DNA from: Bacteroides sp.
GTDB taxonomy: Bacteria; Bacteroidota; Bacteroidia; Bacteroidales; Muribaculaceae
Direction: 5' to 3'
DNA: 64,000 bases
NCBI GenBank assembly: GCA_014802265.1
Contig: JAAVCP010000027.1
Location: 1 to 64,000 of the forward strand
Part shown: positions 8,535 to 17,524 of the stretch, piece after piece
Layout: each line of letters starts with the position of its first letter
How positions within the stretch are numbered: position 1 is the first letter of the stretch
Position numbers and translations under genes: made by a program
The notes under the pieces: model-generated
The model's database searches: none
What the model saw: the letters and a program-made list of their open reading frames with translations, nothing else
Told to the model about the DNA's origin: nothing

Positions 8535-8708
8535 TTATTTCTCACCAGCACCACATGCTGAGCCACATGCTGCGGGCTTGGGTTCGGTTTTTTCATCACC
8601 GGCTCCACAAGCAGAACCACATGCTCCTGAAGGAGTTCCTGTCTCAGCGGGTGCACAGAGATAAGCCTGTGCAGTGTGCCTTACAGCACCATTGTTAATA
8701 CGTGTCAT
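8535..8708 (-). CDS. Putative RiPP precursor peptide with two ACGSACGAG blocks (57 aa)
   Basis: This short gene is easily missed. The peptide starts MTRINNGAVRHTAQAYLCAP (leader-like) and carries two identical blocks, ACGSACGAG at residues 29-37 and 47-55, joined by DEKTEPKPA. Cys fall at 18, 30, 34, 48 and 52, giving CxxxC pairs. Such Cys/Gly/Ala repeats in a tiny peptide, encoded just upstream of a cupin and a radical SAM/SPASM enzyme, are the hallmark of a RiPP precursor. It has its own consensus promoter (8745-8775) and a terminator directly downstream. Thioether or other Cys-centred crosslinks are likely products but unproven. No double-Gly cleavage site is evident. Confidence 0.85.
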   Translation of the reverse strand: MTRINNGAVRHTAQAYLCAPAETGTPSGACGSACGAGDEKTEPKPAACGSACGAGEK

Positions 8709-8744
8709 AGCTGTAATATTTTTATAGTTAATAAATAATCATCG

Positions 8745-8775
8745 CAAAATTAACATTTTAGATTCATATTGTCAA
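8745..8775 (-). promoter_or_regulatory. Promoter of the ACGX-type precursor peptide
   Basis: On the minus strand TTG (8775-8773), 20 nt, TAATTTTG (8752-8745), then 36 nt to the precursor ATG at 8708. It lies back to back with the HxlR-gene promoter. Confidence 0.72.
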
Positions 8776-8866
8776 GTATGGTAATTTTAATTACTAAGTA
8801 ACCTTTTTATCGCTTTTGTTGATTAACAATGAAATAAAATTTCTTTGGAATATTAAAATAATATAT

Positions 8867-8911
8867 TGACAAACAGACATTTGTCATTTTATAAAATTTA
8901 AGCTAACTTTG
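8867..8911 (+). promoter_or_regulatory. HxlR-gene promoter with overlapping inverted-repeat operator
   Basis: TTTG (8880-8883), 20 nt and TAACTTTG (8904-8911) form a consensus promoter. TGACAAA (8867-8873) and TTTGTCA (8880-8886) are perfect inverted arms separated by 6 nt, and the right arm contains the -33 box. A dimeric regulator bound here would block this promoter, so it is a good candidate for autoregulation and for control of the divergent peptide locus. Confidence 0.65.
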
Positions 8912-8927
8912 CATGATAAAAACTGCT

Positions 8928-9302
8928 ATGAGAAAGAAAGAACATCTTAATTCAATAATAGAGATATGTCCGGTCAGAAACGTCATCGCACGATTCGGCA
9001 ACAAGTGGGCACTACTCGTATTGCTCGTAATCAGCGAAAATGAGCCGGTAAGATATAATGATCTCCGAAGAAAAATTCCTGACATATCTTCCAGGGTACT
9101 TTCTTCCACACTACGCACCCTGGAAGCTGACGGACTTATATTGCGCACACTATATAATGAAGTGCCCGCCAGGGTGGAATATTCCCTAACGGACATAGGT
9201 CACTCCCTTATACCAATAATAATGAAGCTCACAGAATGGGCACAAAATAACATGAAAACAATCATTGACCACCGGAAACAGACAGAAAACGATTCTCTTT
9301 AA
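8928..9302 (+). CDS. HxlR-family winged-helix transcriptional regulator
   Basis: The protein has the HxlR signature: a conserved Cys in EICPVRNVIARFGNKWALLVL, then RYNDLRRKIPDISSRVLSSTLRTLEADGLI and YSLTDIGHSL (winged helix). The frame is also open from ATG 8913, but the -7 box ends at 8911. An initiation site several bases further makes ATG 8928 the more likely start (124 residues). HxlR proteins often sense electrophiles, quinones or aldehydes through the Cys. It is transcribed away from the ACGX-type locus and probably regulates it and the MDR oxidoreductase. Confidence 0.88.
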   Translation: MRKKEHLNSIIEICPVRNVIARFGNKWALLVLLVISENEPVRYNDLRRKIPDISSRVLSSTLRTLEADGLILRTLYNEVPARVEYSLTDIGHSLIPIIMKLTEWAQNNMKTIIDHRKQTENDSL

Positions 9303-9333
9303 TAACCTATAACCCACATTAGGCTATGGTAAG

Positions 9334-11031
9334 TTAACCTAATAATGCCACTACCATACCGGCAAGAATCAGCGAGACACTTCCTACTGCATAAGTGACC
9401 GTATAGCCCATAACAGGCAGAGTGCTTTCGAGGCTATCCTGAATTGCTCCGAGAGCCGCCACTGCATTACGGCTACCAGCAACACAACCGAGCGAGACGG
9501 CTGCCGGAAACTTAAATACTTTATTGGCAATAAAAATGCTCAGAATAAGGGGAATAGTAGTGCAAGCTATACCGGCAAAAAATAATCCGAACCCAACTTG
9601 CTGCAAACCGCTGATAAACGATGGACCTGCAGACAAACCCACTACGGCTATAAACAAATTTAAACCGGCATTATCCATAAACCATATAACCGAACGCGGA
9701 ATATGACCGAATGAAGGTCTCTTTGAACGCAGCCAACCAAGCACAAGTCCTGAAATTATGGCACCACCACTTGTACTCAAAGAAATCGGTATGCCTCCGC
9801 ATCTAATCACTATCGCGCCTATCAGACACCCGATGGCAATTCCAAGACCAATAAATACAATATCGCTCTCATGGGTGGCACGGTCACTATAACCTATCTC
9901 AGGCACTGCTTCTGCAACGTCCTGTGGCAAACCCATAAGAGTAACCACATCACCCTTTTCAAGTTTGAAACGCCTTTTCAATGGCATAAGCATATCGTTT
10001 CTCACCACCTTATTAATCACCACGCCGTGCATAAACGTCTTATTGCGTAATTCACCTATTGTCAGACCGCACGCACCAGATTTTGAAACCACCACAGGAA
10101 GATTCTCAGTGCTAAAAGTAAGAAGTTCATGATCTGACACTTCCGGTCCTATCCAGGCAGCATCTTCCACAATGCTTTCCCGGCGTCCGCTCAATACTAT
10201 GGTATCGCCTTTACGCACCCTTACATCAGGGTCAGCATCCATAACCTCACCGTTTACTCTGACTCGCTCCACAAAATGACGTAACTCACGGCTTTTCAGA
10301 TGTTTCTCTATCTCTTTCACGGTGCGTGGCTTATTAAAGAAATCAGCCTCAACCCTATATGCCCTGAAAGACACCGGACGATTTGCAATTATCTGACCAG
10401 GATCCGGTGTAAAATCACCTGAATCCATCTCCTCTTCAAGGATTCTTGTCTCTTCCTTTACTTTCTTTAGCCCTCCAAGAAGCATCGGACCAAGATTAGC
10501 AATTATCCAGGCAGAACCGACAGTGCCAAACACATAGCACACGGCATAACATGCGGGTATTATATCCAAAAGCTTTGAGGTCTCCACTTCACCGAGTCCA
10601 AGAGATTTTATAGTGTCAGAACCTACTCCTATTACAGCAGAGACTGTCTGGGCACCTGCGAATACCCCCACAGTGATACCTTTGTTATAACCCAGCAGCT
10701 TACATATACCTACTGTCACCCCAATCACTATCATACACTCCACTAATGCAAAACATATCTGCTTCAAGCCGTCACCTTTCAAAGAACGGAAAAATTGAGG
10801 ACCTACACTGTAGCCTATGGCAAAGAGGAAGAGCATAAAAGCCAATGATTTTACCGTTTCTGAGATAGGTATGCCCAACTGCCCGATTATCACACCCACT
10901 ATCAGGGTAGCTGTGACTGGACCAAGTGAAAACGATTTAAATTTCAAGCCTCCAAGCCAGAATCCTAACCCCAAGGTAAGGAAAATGGGGATAACCTGAT
11001 TTTCCCGAAATGTTTCGGTAAGCCATTCCAT
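9334..11031 (-). CDS. AspT/YidE-type putative transporter with RCK_C (TrkA-C) domains
   Basis: The 565-residue membrane protein has a duplicated plan. A first block of about five to six helices contains GFWLGGLKFKSFSLG and the GVFAGAQTVSAVIG motif. Two cytoplasmic TrkA-C-like domains follow at about residues 205-385 (VRKGDTIVLSGRRE and LEKGDVVTLMG). The second helix block has CVAGSRNAVAALGA. This is the aspartate:alanine exchanger family; substrates of most members are unknown and may include small acids. It is monocistronic. It converges on the HxlR gene, with 31 bp between them. Confidence 0.88.
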   Translation of the reverse strand: MEWLTETFRENQVIPIFLTLGLGFWLGGLKFKSFSLGPVTATLIVGVIIGQLGIPISETVKSLAFMLFLFAIGYSVGPQFFRSLKGDGLKQICFALVECMIVIGVTVGICKLLGYNKGITVGVFAGAQTVSAVIGVGSDTIKSLGLGEVETSKLLDIIPACYAVCYVFGTVGSAWIIANLGPMLLGGLKKVKEETRILEEEMDSGDFTPDPGQIIANRPVSFRAYRVEADFFNKPRTVKEIEKHLKSRELRHFVERVRVNGEVMDADPDVRVRKGDTIVLSGRRESIVEDAAWIGPEVSDHELLTFSTENLPVVVSKSGACGLTIGELRNKTFMHGVVINKVVRNDMLMPLKRRFKLEKGDVVTLMGLPQDVAEAVPEIGYSDRATHESDIVFIGLGIAIGCLIGAIVIRCGGIPISLSTSGGAIISGLVLGWLRSKRPSFGHIPRSVIWFMDNAGLNLFIAVVGLSAGPSFISGLQQVGFGLFFAGIACTTIPLILSIFIANKVFKFPAAVSLGCVAGSRNAVAALGAIQDSLESTLPVMGYTVTYAVGSVSLILAGMVVALLG

Positions 11032-11171
11032 AGTTATTACTGTTTTTTTATTTTTATAATTTTCTCATTTTTTAACAAAACTTATCCACATTAAGTTGAC
11101 CTCTGCAAAATATATTTTACTCCCAAAAGAGTTTATGACAAATTTTTACTGATTTTTTCATTTCCTTACAT

Positions 11172-11179
11172 TATCTTTG
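11172..11179 (+). promoter_or_regulatory. -7 promoter element (TATCTTTG)
   Basis: A TAnnTTTG box 18 nt before ATG 11198. No clear -33 partner is seen. Confidence 0.45.
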
Positions 11180-11197
11180 CAGCAAATTTATCAAGTC

Positions 11198-12361
11198 ATG
11201 AACGATACCATAAAAAAACACCCGCGCATAGATGTGGCAGATGCCCTCCGAGGCTTCGCTGTGCTCGCCATTATCTTGCTTCATTCAATTGAGCACTTCA
11301 ATTTCTATTCCTTTCCCGACACTTCCGGACAAAGCCAATGGCTCAATTTCACCGATAAAGCTATCTGGGACGGTCTCTTTTTCGCATTCGGAGGAAAGGC
11401 ATACGCAATCTTTGCCACGCTTTTCGGATTCAGCTTCTTCATTCAGCATGATAATCAAAGGCTCAGAGGTAATGATTTCCGCCTACGCTTTTGCTGGCGC
11501 CTCGTAATCCTTTTCATAATCGGCAATCTTAACGCCGCATTTTTTACGGGTGAGATTCTTGTAATGTATGCTCTCGTCGGGTTCGTATTAGTCCTTACGT
11601 GCCGCTTGAAAACAAAGGTTGTGATGACTCTTGCTGCCATCTGTCTCCTGCAACCTGTATGTATATATCAGATCATACGTGCCCTCTACTCTCCCGATTA
11701 TGAGATTATGCGCCTCAATTGGGGGGAACACTGGAGCATTACAAATGAAATGCAGACCTACGGCGATTTCTGGGGTACCGTTAAAGCTAATTTGTGGTCA
11801 GGGCAGCTCTTCTCTTTGGGTTGGGCATGGGACAACGGCAGAATATTCCAGACAGCCGGTCTCTTTATGACCGGTATGCTAATTGGCAGACAAGGATGGT
11901 TTAAAGTAAACAATCTTAACAGATGGGGACGTGTGCTGCCAATTGCTCTTATTTGCTTCTTCCCGTTAAAGGGAATTGTGACGATGTTACCTGATTATGT
12001 GGCTAATCCAAATTTATTGACCCCAATGAAAATCTTGCTGACCTCTCTTGCAAATCTTTGCTTTATGCTTATTCTTGTTTGTGGAGTATTATTCGGATTT
12101 TATCGCACACACGGAGTAAGCAAAGCTCTGCGTGCCCTTATCCCCTACGGCAAACTCAGCATGACAAACTATGTCACCCAAGGAATCATAGGGTCTGCCT
12201 TATTCTATCATTGGGGACTTTTTCTACGCCTTGGCATCACCGCAAGTGTCTTCGTAGGAGTTGCAATTTTTATAGTGCAGTATATATTCTGCCGGATATG
12301 GGTTGGGAAGCACAATCACGGACCTTTGGAATATATATGGAAAAAAGCAACCTGGATTTAA
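11198..12361 (+). CDS. DUF418-family polytopic membrane protein
   Basis: I chose ATG 11198 over an upstream TTG at 11177, which overlaps the -7 box. The 387-residue protein begins RIDVADALRGFAVLAIILLH, typical of DUF418 and acyltransferase-like membrane proteins, and ends with the family's NYVTQGIIGSALFYHWGL and WxxGxxGPLE-like segment (KHNHGPLEYIWK). About ten hydrophobic helices are visible. DUF418 proteins have been proposed to move or modify small molecules, but the activity is not established. It stands alone, upstream of the lipoate ligase gene. Confidence 0.85.
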   Translation: MNDTIKKHPRIDVADALRGFAVLAIILLHSIEHFNFYSFPDTSGQSQWLNFTDKAIWDGLFFAFGGKAYAIFATLFGFSFFIQHDNQRLRGNDFRLRFCWRLVILFIIGNLNAAFFTGEILVMYALVGFVLVLTCRLKTKVVMTLAAICLLQPVCIYQIIRALYSPDYEIMRLNWGEHWSITNEMQTYGDFWGTVKANLWSGQLFSLGWAWDNGRIFQTAGLFMTGMLIGRQGWFKVNNLNRWGRVLPIALICFFPLKGIVTMLPDYVANPNLLTPMKILLTSLANLCFMLILVCGVLFGFYRTHGVSKALRALIPYGKLSMTNYVTQGIIGSALFYHWGLFLRLGITASVFVGVAIFIVQYIFCRIWVGKHNHGPLEYIWKKATWI

Positions 12362-12367
12362 TTATCG

Positions 12368-12414
12368 ATAAGTTATAACTTAGTAATGAGTCATATAAGA
12401 TAAATATAACTTAT
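12368..12414 (+). promoter_or_regulatory. Inverted repeat upstream of the lipoate ligase gene
   Basis: ATAAGTTATA (12368-12377) and TATAACTTAT (12405-12414) are perfect inverted arms, and AAGTTATAACTT (12370-12381) is itself palindromic. It lies between the DUF418 stop and the lplA start. It could be an operator or part of a weak terminator; there is no T-run. Confidence 0.35.
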
Positions 12415-12452
12415 AGTGACAATTTTAATCTCTAATAACCATTATTTTAACT

Positions 12453-13469
12453 ATGATCCATTTGAAATTACCCTTCAGGGAACCCCGTCGCCTTCCATTT
12501 TATCTGGCGATGGAAGAATGGGCAGCCCGCACATTGCCTGCCAATGATTATTTTTTCTGCTGGCGTGTAAAACCGACAGTGATTTGTGGCAGAAATCAGG
12601 AAATGGACAAAGAGGTCGACATGGCTTATTGTCGCGAAGCCGGCATAGATGTTGTGCGCCGCCGGAGCGGTGGGGGTTGTGTATATGCCGACTTAGACAA
12701 TTTCATGATGTCTTATATCTGCCCCGGCGATGAAGTGACTTCTACATTTGCACGCTACACCACCATGATTGCCTCTATGCTTCAGGAAATGGGGCTCGAT
12801 GCAGTTGCAACAGGTCGCAACGACATTGTAATAAGTGGTAAAAAAGTATCGGGGAATGCTTTCTACCATATTCCCGGTCGCTGCATAGCACACGGTACAA
12901 TGCTTTATGACTTTGATCCTTCGGTCATGAAACGTGCCATAACACCCTCCCGTGCAAAATTAGAATCAAAATCTGTAAAATCGGTTGAATCACGTGTGAC
13001 CTGTCTAACTCAGGAGGGTATGACAATGAGTCATGATGAATTTGAGGAGCGTATAATCAGATCTCTATGCGACAAAGAGATTCTTCTCTCTGATGAGGAT
13101 GTGGCAGCAGTTGAGGCAATAGAAAAGACCTACTATGATCCGGAATTTCTTTACAGGAAAGGTGAGCTAAAAACTGACCCTGCCATGCCTGAATTGCTAC
13201 ACAGGCACGGCAGGGTTGATGGTGTCGGGGAAATAGATTTCACAATCTCTCTTGACAGTCATGACCGCATTTCAAGGATAGAGGCAAGCGGTGATTTCTT
13301 CCTTATCGGCGACCCCGAAGAACTTATTTTCCGTCATTTGAAAGGCTCACCCCTTACCGGGGAAGAGATTCTGAAAGCTTTGTCAAATGCAGAACCGCAG
13401 AAAGCTATTTCCGGTCTTGATAAGGAGTCTTTAACAGAGTTGCTTATCGGAAACGTTAACAAGGGCTGA
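12453..13469 (+). CDS. lplA: Lipoate-protein ligase A
   Basis: The 338-residue enzyme has the BPL/LplA fold: PTVICGRNQ, the RRRSGGGCVYAD lipoyl-AMP-binding loop, GRNDIVISGKKVSGNAFY with the catalytic Lys, and HGTMLYDFD. It activates free lipoate with ATP and attaches it to the E2 or H subunits of 2-oxoacid dehydrogenases and the glycine cleavage system. The C-terminal accessory domain is present (about residues 240-338), so it looks complete. No lipoylated subunit gene is nearby. Its last 14 bases overlap the convergent efflux-pump gene. Confidence 0.92.
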   Translation: MIHLKLPFREPRRLPFYLAMEEWAARTLPANDYFFCWRVKPTVICGRNQEMDKEVDMAYCREAGIDVVRRRSGGGCVYADLDNFMMSYICPGDEVTSTFARYTTMIASMLQEMGLDAVATGRNDIVISGKKVSGNAFYHIPGRCIAHGTMLYDFDPSVMKRAITPSRAKLESKSVKSVESRVTCLTQEGMTMSHDEFEERIIRSLCDKEILLSDEDVAAVEAIEKTYYDPEFLYRKGELKTDPAMPELLHRHGRVDGVGEIDFTISLDSHDRISRIEASGDFFLIGDPEELIFRHLKGSPLTGEEILKALSNAEPQKAISGLDKESLTELLIGNVNKG

Positions 13470-15045
13470 CTTCTCTCCTTAGCAATTTCTTTATCTTTCT
13501 CCATTTCGGGAAAATCGCATTTGGACGAATCGGGCTGAAGCTTATGAGAATCAATATGAGCGACACAAGGGCTATCATTAGCAGAAGTCCGTAAATCTCC
13601 TTGATTGATACGGCAAGTGCCTGAATCTGCAATTGACCGTAAAGTTGTCCGAATGCCTGGTGTGTCACTGCCGGATTAAAATCAGTCATTCCAGCCCCAA
13701 GCAGTGAGGCATTCTTAGCCACCGTATGACGTAGCAACTCACCGATGACAGCTGGACCAAGCGTGGCACCCATTACCGCACCGGTAAACCCATTGATGGT
13801 AAGAGCCTGCGGAAAGACAAAGAAATGAAGTCCGCTCTGCACTATTGAAGTGAGATAACAGATAGAAATGATAACTGATGCCACTCCCCGGCAAAACAGG
13901 GGGATAAACAGCATTTCTTTCTCTACTCCGTAGTCAATCAGGAAATAAAAGTAAGCCAAGTATATGACAGCAAACGTGAAAGCGATTGCTGTCATTGTTT
14001 TATATCGCCATTTATGCAAGGCAAACGTAAAATAAGTAAGCCCACACCCTACGAAAATACCTACCAGTACATACCAATTGAGGTCAATCATATTGGTCTC
14101 ATCAAATCCCAAGATAGCCTCAGCATAGCTATGCTCAAACACATGTTCTGTGGCAAGCAAAGTGAAAAAAACGAGATACACCAGTGTAGCCCTTATCACA
14201 TTTCTATTAGTCATTGCCTGAAAGGATATATATGGATGATGAAGAAAGGTGGCACGCCAAAGATTGATTAACAAACATGCACACCCCAACAAGGCAGCTC
14301 CCCGAATCTCCTCTGCCTCCCACCAGTCGTAGAAATTACCATAGACACATATAAACGTAAAGCAAAGCATAACCACGCTCCACAAACCTGCACCTATCCA
14401 GTCAATGCCAAGAAGAGGTATCTGCATACCACCCTTTACCGGCTTGACAAGAATAAGAACAAGCAATATCATAAATGCAAGCAATCCTGCCATTATCCAG
14501 TGCATATATTCCCATTGGGAGTAAAAAGCGGTATAGACGGTAGCAATACCACTTAACTGAATCACTCCGTCAACTACGAGATACACATAACAGAAAAATA
14601 TCGCCATGTCTCTCACAGGGGTCAGCCATAACTGAATCGTAGAGTTACACACAAGCGTAGCCCACATTCTGAACCAGCCTGCCACAAAACAAGTTGCGAC
14701 TAAGACAGGCACAGACGTGGTGTGGGCACATATAATGGTGCAAGCAAATAATACAGAACCGCATATCAAGAGTCCCACACGATTGGAAAACCGGAACTTA
14801 AGTCTGAACATCACAGCGAAATTAATCGACATTCCAACTAATGACGCATAACCTGCCATCAGAATGTCTTCTTGCATCATAGCCGTCGTACCAACCATGT
14901 CAGAAGCGGCAGCAAGATATAATCCACCCGAAAACTGAATGATCAGCACAAAAAAAATGAACAGCCAAGGTTTCAGCCTGCGGGGAATAAAATTAGGTAC
15001 GTCAGGAATATCAAACGGACCCTGAGGCGCATGCCAGTCTCCCAT
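13456..15045 (-). CDS. MFS multidrug exporter, EmrB-like inner-membrane component
   Basis: The 529-residue protein has about fourteen hydrophobic helices, the size of the DHA2 drug:H+ antiporter family to which EmrB belongs. A proline-rich start (PDVPNFIPRRLKPWLF) precedes helix 1. It lies one base after the HlyD-type gene and is the third gene of a TolC - HlyD - MFS operon, the usual three parts of a Gram-negative efflux pump spanning both membranes. The helices have more acidic and His residues than typical EmrB, and the substrate cannot be predicted. Confidence 0.85.
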   Translation of the reverse strand: MGDWHAPQGPFDIPDVPNFIPRRLKPWLFIFFVLIIQFSGGLYLAAASDMVGTTAMMQEDILMAGYASLVGMSINFAVMFRLKFRFSNRVGLLICGSVLFACTIICAHTTSVPVLVATCFVAGWFRMWATLVCNSTIQLWLTPVRDMAIFFCYVYLVVDGVIQLSGIATVYTAFYSQWEYMHWIMAGLLAFMILLVLILVKPVKGGMQIPLLGIDWIGAGLWSVVMLCFTFICVYGNFYDWWEAEEIRGAALLGCACLLINLWRATFLHHPYISFQAMTNRNVIRATLVYLVFFTLLATEHVFEHSYAEAILGFDETNMIDLNWYVLVGIFVGCGLTYFTFALHKWRYKTMTAIAFTFAVIYLAYFYFLIDYGVEKEMLFIPLFCRGVASVIISICYLTSIVQSGLHFFVFPQALTINGFTGAVMGATLGPAVIGELLRHTVAKNASLLGAGMTDFNPAVTHQAFGQLYGQLQIQALAVSIKEIYGLLLMIALVSLILILISFSPIRPNAIFPKWRKIKKLLRREVSPC

Positions 15046-15046
15046 G

Positions 15047-16081
15047 TCAATATTTCACTTCACATTCCACATTCATTCCTGCTCTCAGCTTTGCCATCTC
15101 TCCAGCACTGTTATCCTTGTCAAAGATTATTCTTACCGGTATCCTCTGACGCACTTTTACAAAATTTCCCGCTGAATTATCCTGAGGCATGATTGACAGA
15201 CGTGCTCCGGTAGCCGTTGAGATTGATTCCACTTTCCCGGAGAAAGTCACATCAGGAATTGCATCTACCTTGATATCAACCTCGCTTCCCACTGCAATAT
15301 GTTGAAGCTGTGTCTCTTTGTAATTGGCAGTCACCCAGATCTCACTTGTGTCAACAATATCCAAAAGAGTCTGTCCCGGCTGTACCAACTGCCCCACCTG
15401 AATCTCCTTACGTGAAGCAAAACCGTCGCACGGAGCCAGAATGACCGTGTATGACAGGTTAAGTTCAGCCGTTTCAAGCAATGTCTTTGCCAACTCAATG
15501 CCAGCATCATTCTGAGCTATGCGCTGGCGCGTCTCGTTTACCATTGATGATGTAGCAGCCTTTTGGCGTTTAAGAGTCTCATATCGTGCTTTCTTAGTTT
15601 CGTAATCAGTTTTTACGGCATCAAACTGCCGACGTGTCACTGCATCTTTCTCGAGCAGCTGTTGATAGCGGTGATAATCTGTCTCGGCATTTTGCATGAC
15701 AATACGTGCTTCTGCAATAGATGCATCGGTCACAGCAACATTGGCAGACGCTACACTGACACTATGGTCAGTCACATTGCGTCCGGCAAGCGCATTCTGA
15801 TAATCCGCACGAGCCTGTGCCACGCGCAGACGCATGTCGGCATCATCAATAATTACAAGGGTGTCACCCTTCTTTACAGCTCCATATTCTTTAAAGCGTA
15901 TTTCCTTTATATATCCCTGAACGCGACTGTTGACAGGCACCACCTGCTGTTGTACCTGGGCGTTGTCAGTGAACTCCACATTCCCTAAATGAATAAACTT
16001 ACCTCCTATCCATACGACTGCCACCACAATGACGGCAAGAGAGACAATATATGAGATGATTTTCTTTGTTCTACGGTTCAT
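15047..16081 (-). CDS. HlyD/EmrA-family periplasmic adaptor
   Basis: The 344-residue protein has one N-terminal membrane helix (residues about 9-26), a split biotinyl-lipoyl domain (FTDNAQVQQQVVPVNSRVQGYI and the matching LSYTVILAPCDGFASRKEIQ), a long alpha-helical hairpin in between and a beta-barrel domain (WVTANYKETQLQHI). This is the EmrA plan. It bridges the MFS exporter and the TolC-like channel. The start overlaps the TolC stop by 4 bp (ATGA at 16078-16081), so the operon is coupled. Confidence 0.9.
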   Translation of the reverse strand: MNRRTKKIISYIVSLAVIVVAVVWIGGKFIHLGNVEFTDNAQVQQQVVPVNSRVQGYIKEIRFKEYGAVKKGDTLVIIDDADMRLRVAQARADYQNALAGRNVTDHSVSVASANVAVTDASIAEARIVMQNAETDYHRYQQLLEKDAVTRRQFDAVKTDYETKKARYETLKRQKAATSSMVNETRQRIAQNDAGIELAKTLLETAELNLSYTVILAPCDGFASRKEIQVGQLVQPGQTLLDIVDTSEIWVTANYKETQLQHIAVGSEVDIKVDAIPDVTFSGKVESISTATGARLSIMPQDNSAGNFVKVRQRIPVRIIFDKDNSAGEMAKLRAGMNVECEVKY

Positions 16082-17397
16082 ATCTTTCCTGATGTAAAAA
16101 GAAGTTTGTAGTAATAATATATTATGTTGATTCGTGCGTTTACAAGCTGCTGCTCCGCATCAAGTTTTGCATTGGCAGCATCGAGCATATCGGTTATAAG
16201 AGCCATGTCGGCGGAATAGCGCGTAGAAGTAGTCCGGTAGTTTCTGTCTGCCAATTCCACATTTTTCTTCTCAGTTTTCAATTCCTCATACGCCTCCATA
16301 TAGCGAATATAGGCATCACGCACGTCAAGAGTCAGATTTTCACTTGTGACAAGAAGTTCTTCTGCCGATTTTACAGTGGCTGCCTTGCTTTTGGCAAGCG
16401 TCTTATTGCTTTTATATAGAGAAGAGAGATTATAGCTTACCCCTACCCCGACATACCAATAACTGAGATTCCTGTTTATTGGAGGCACTTCAACTAAGAT
16501 AGGTCCATCTAAAGTCCAGGCAGCCTGCAATCCTATTTTTGGCAGACGCTCGGAACGTGCAAGATCTTCAGCCCTGCGGCTTATGTCAAGCCCGGTGCGT
16601 GCTAACCGAATGGCAGGGGAATTAAGGGTTGCCTCATTCTGCCACCATTCTTCCCCGTCAGTGGGAAGGGCACGTGTGAGAATAGTGGAATCAGGCATTA
16701 TTTTAGTTCCTTCCGGCATACCGGATACCACTACAAGATTATTGTTAAGAATATCAAGAGTATTATCGATTTTCACTAACTGAAGTTCCAGTTTCGACAC
16801 AAGTAATTCATAGCGTGTAATGTCATTCTGCAAAGCCACTCCCTGCTCATAACGCGCATGCATCTCATCAAGAATCCTACGGGCATTGGCTATATTATTT
16901 TCAACTACTTTACGCAAATTGATACATTTATAGATGTCAAGGTAATAACCGGTAAGACGGAAACGCAAGTTGTCTTTCTGGAAATCTGTGGCAAAGCGAG
17001 CTGCCGTTGATTTCAGTTCTGCCAGTTCTATTGCTGTCGTCACTGCCCCACCTGTGTAAACAGGCTGACTGATATTGATACCAATTCCACTGCCAAAATG
17101 TGGGATTGGTGCTTTCTGATAATCAGAAAAATTTCTTTTTGTGGTAAAGCCGTCGCCTATATAGCTTAAAGAGAGATTGGCATTAATCTCCGGAAGCTTT
17201 CCGCTACGCGCAACGCTGATTTCACGCTGTGCCTCCTCTTCTGCAGCCAAAGAGGGACGTAACTGATTGCCATTGCTTTCTGCACTTCGGAAAATCTCTT
17301 CTAATGTGATGACAGAGGAAGTCTGCCCGACAGCACACACTTCACCGCTCAGCAAAGTCGCAAAAAGCAACCCTGCGAGCAATCGTCGATTGATCAT
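16078..17397 (-). CDS. TolC-family outer-membrane efflux channel
   Basis: The 439-residue protein has a signal peptide (MINRRLLAGLLFATLLSGEVCAVG) and two repeated coiled-coil/beta-strand halves typical of TolC: SGKLPEINANLSLSYIGDG and SERLPKIGLQAAWTLDG mark equivalent strands of each half. It forms the outer-membrane duct for the adaptor and MFS exporter encoded downstream. It is first in the operon and follows a leader of about 240 nt with a hairpin at its start (17623-17639). Confidence 0.9.
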   Translation of the reverse strand: MINRRLLAGLLFATLLSGEVCAVGQTSSVITLEEIFRSAESNGNQLRPSLAAEEEAQREISVARSGKLPEINANLSLSYIGDGFTTKRNFSDYQKAPIPHFGSGIGINISQPVYTGGAVTTAIELAELKSTAARFATDFQKDNLRFRLTGYYLDIYKCINLRKVVENNIANARRILDEMHARYEQGVALQNDITRYELLVSKLELQLVKIDNTLDILNNNLVVVSGMPEGTKIMPDSTILTRALPTDGEEWWQNEATLNSPAIRLARTGLDISRRAEDLARSERLPKIGLQAAWTLDGPILVEVPPINRNLSYWYVGVGVSYNLSSLYKSNKTLAKSKAATVKSAEELLVTSENLTLDVRDAYIRYMEAYEELKTEKKNVELADRNYRTTSTRYSADMALITDMLDAANAKLDAEQQLVNARINIIYYYYKLLFTSGKI

Positions 17398-17524
17398 AAG
17401 GTATGTTTAAAATATTATTATTGCTGATTCGGAAGTTAGTTTCATAAAAAGATTAAAACTTCCATGTATTGCGTGTACATCACGCCGCAGCTGACCCTTG
17501 GAATCAGCGAATAGTGAGGGAAGA

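Noticed and set aside
14014-14271. Plus-strand open frame inside the EmrB-like gene
   Set aside because: Lies fully opposite a well-supported membrane protein gene and has no motif of its own.
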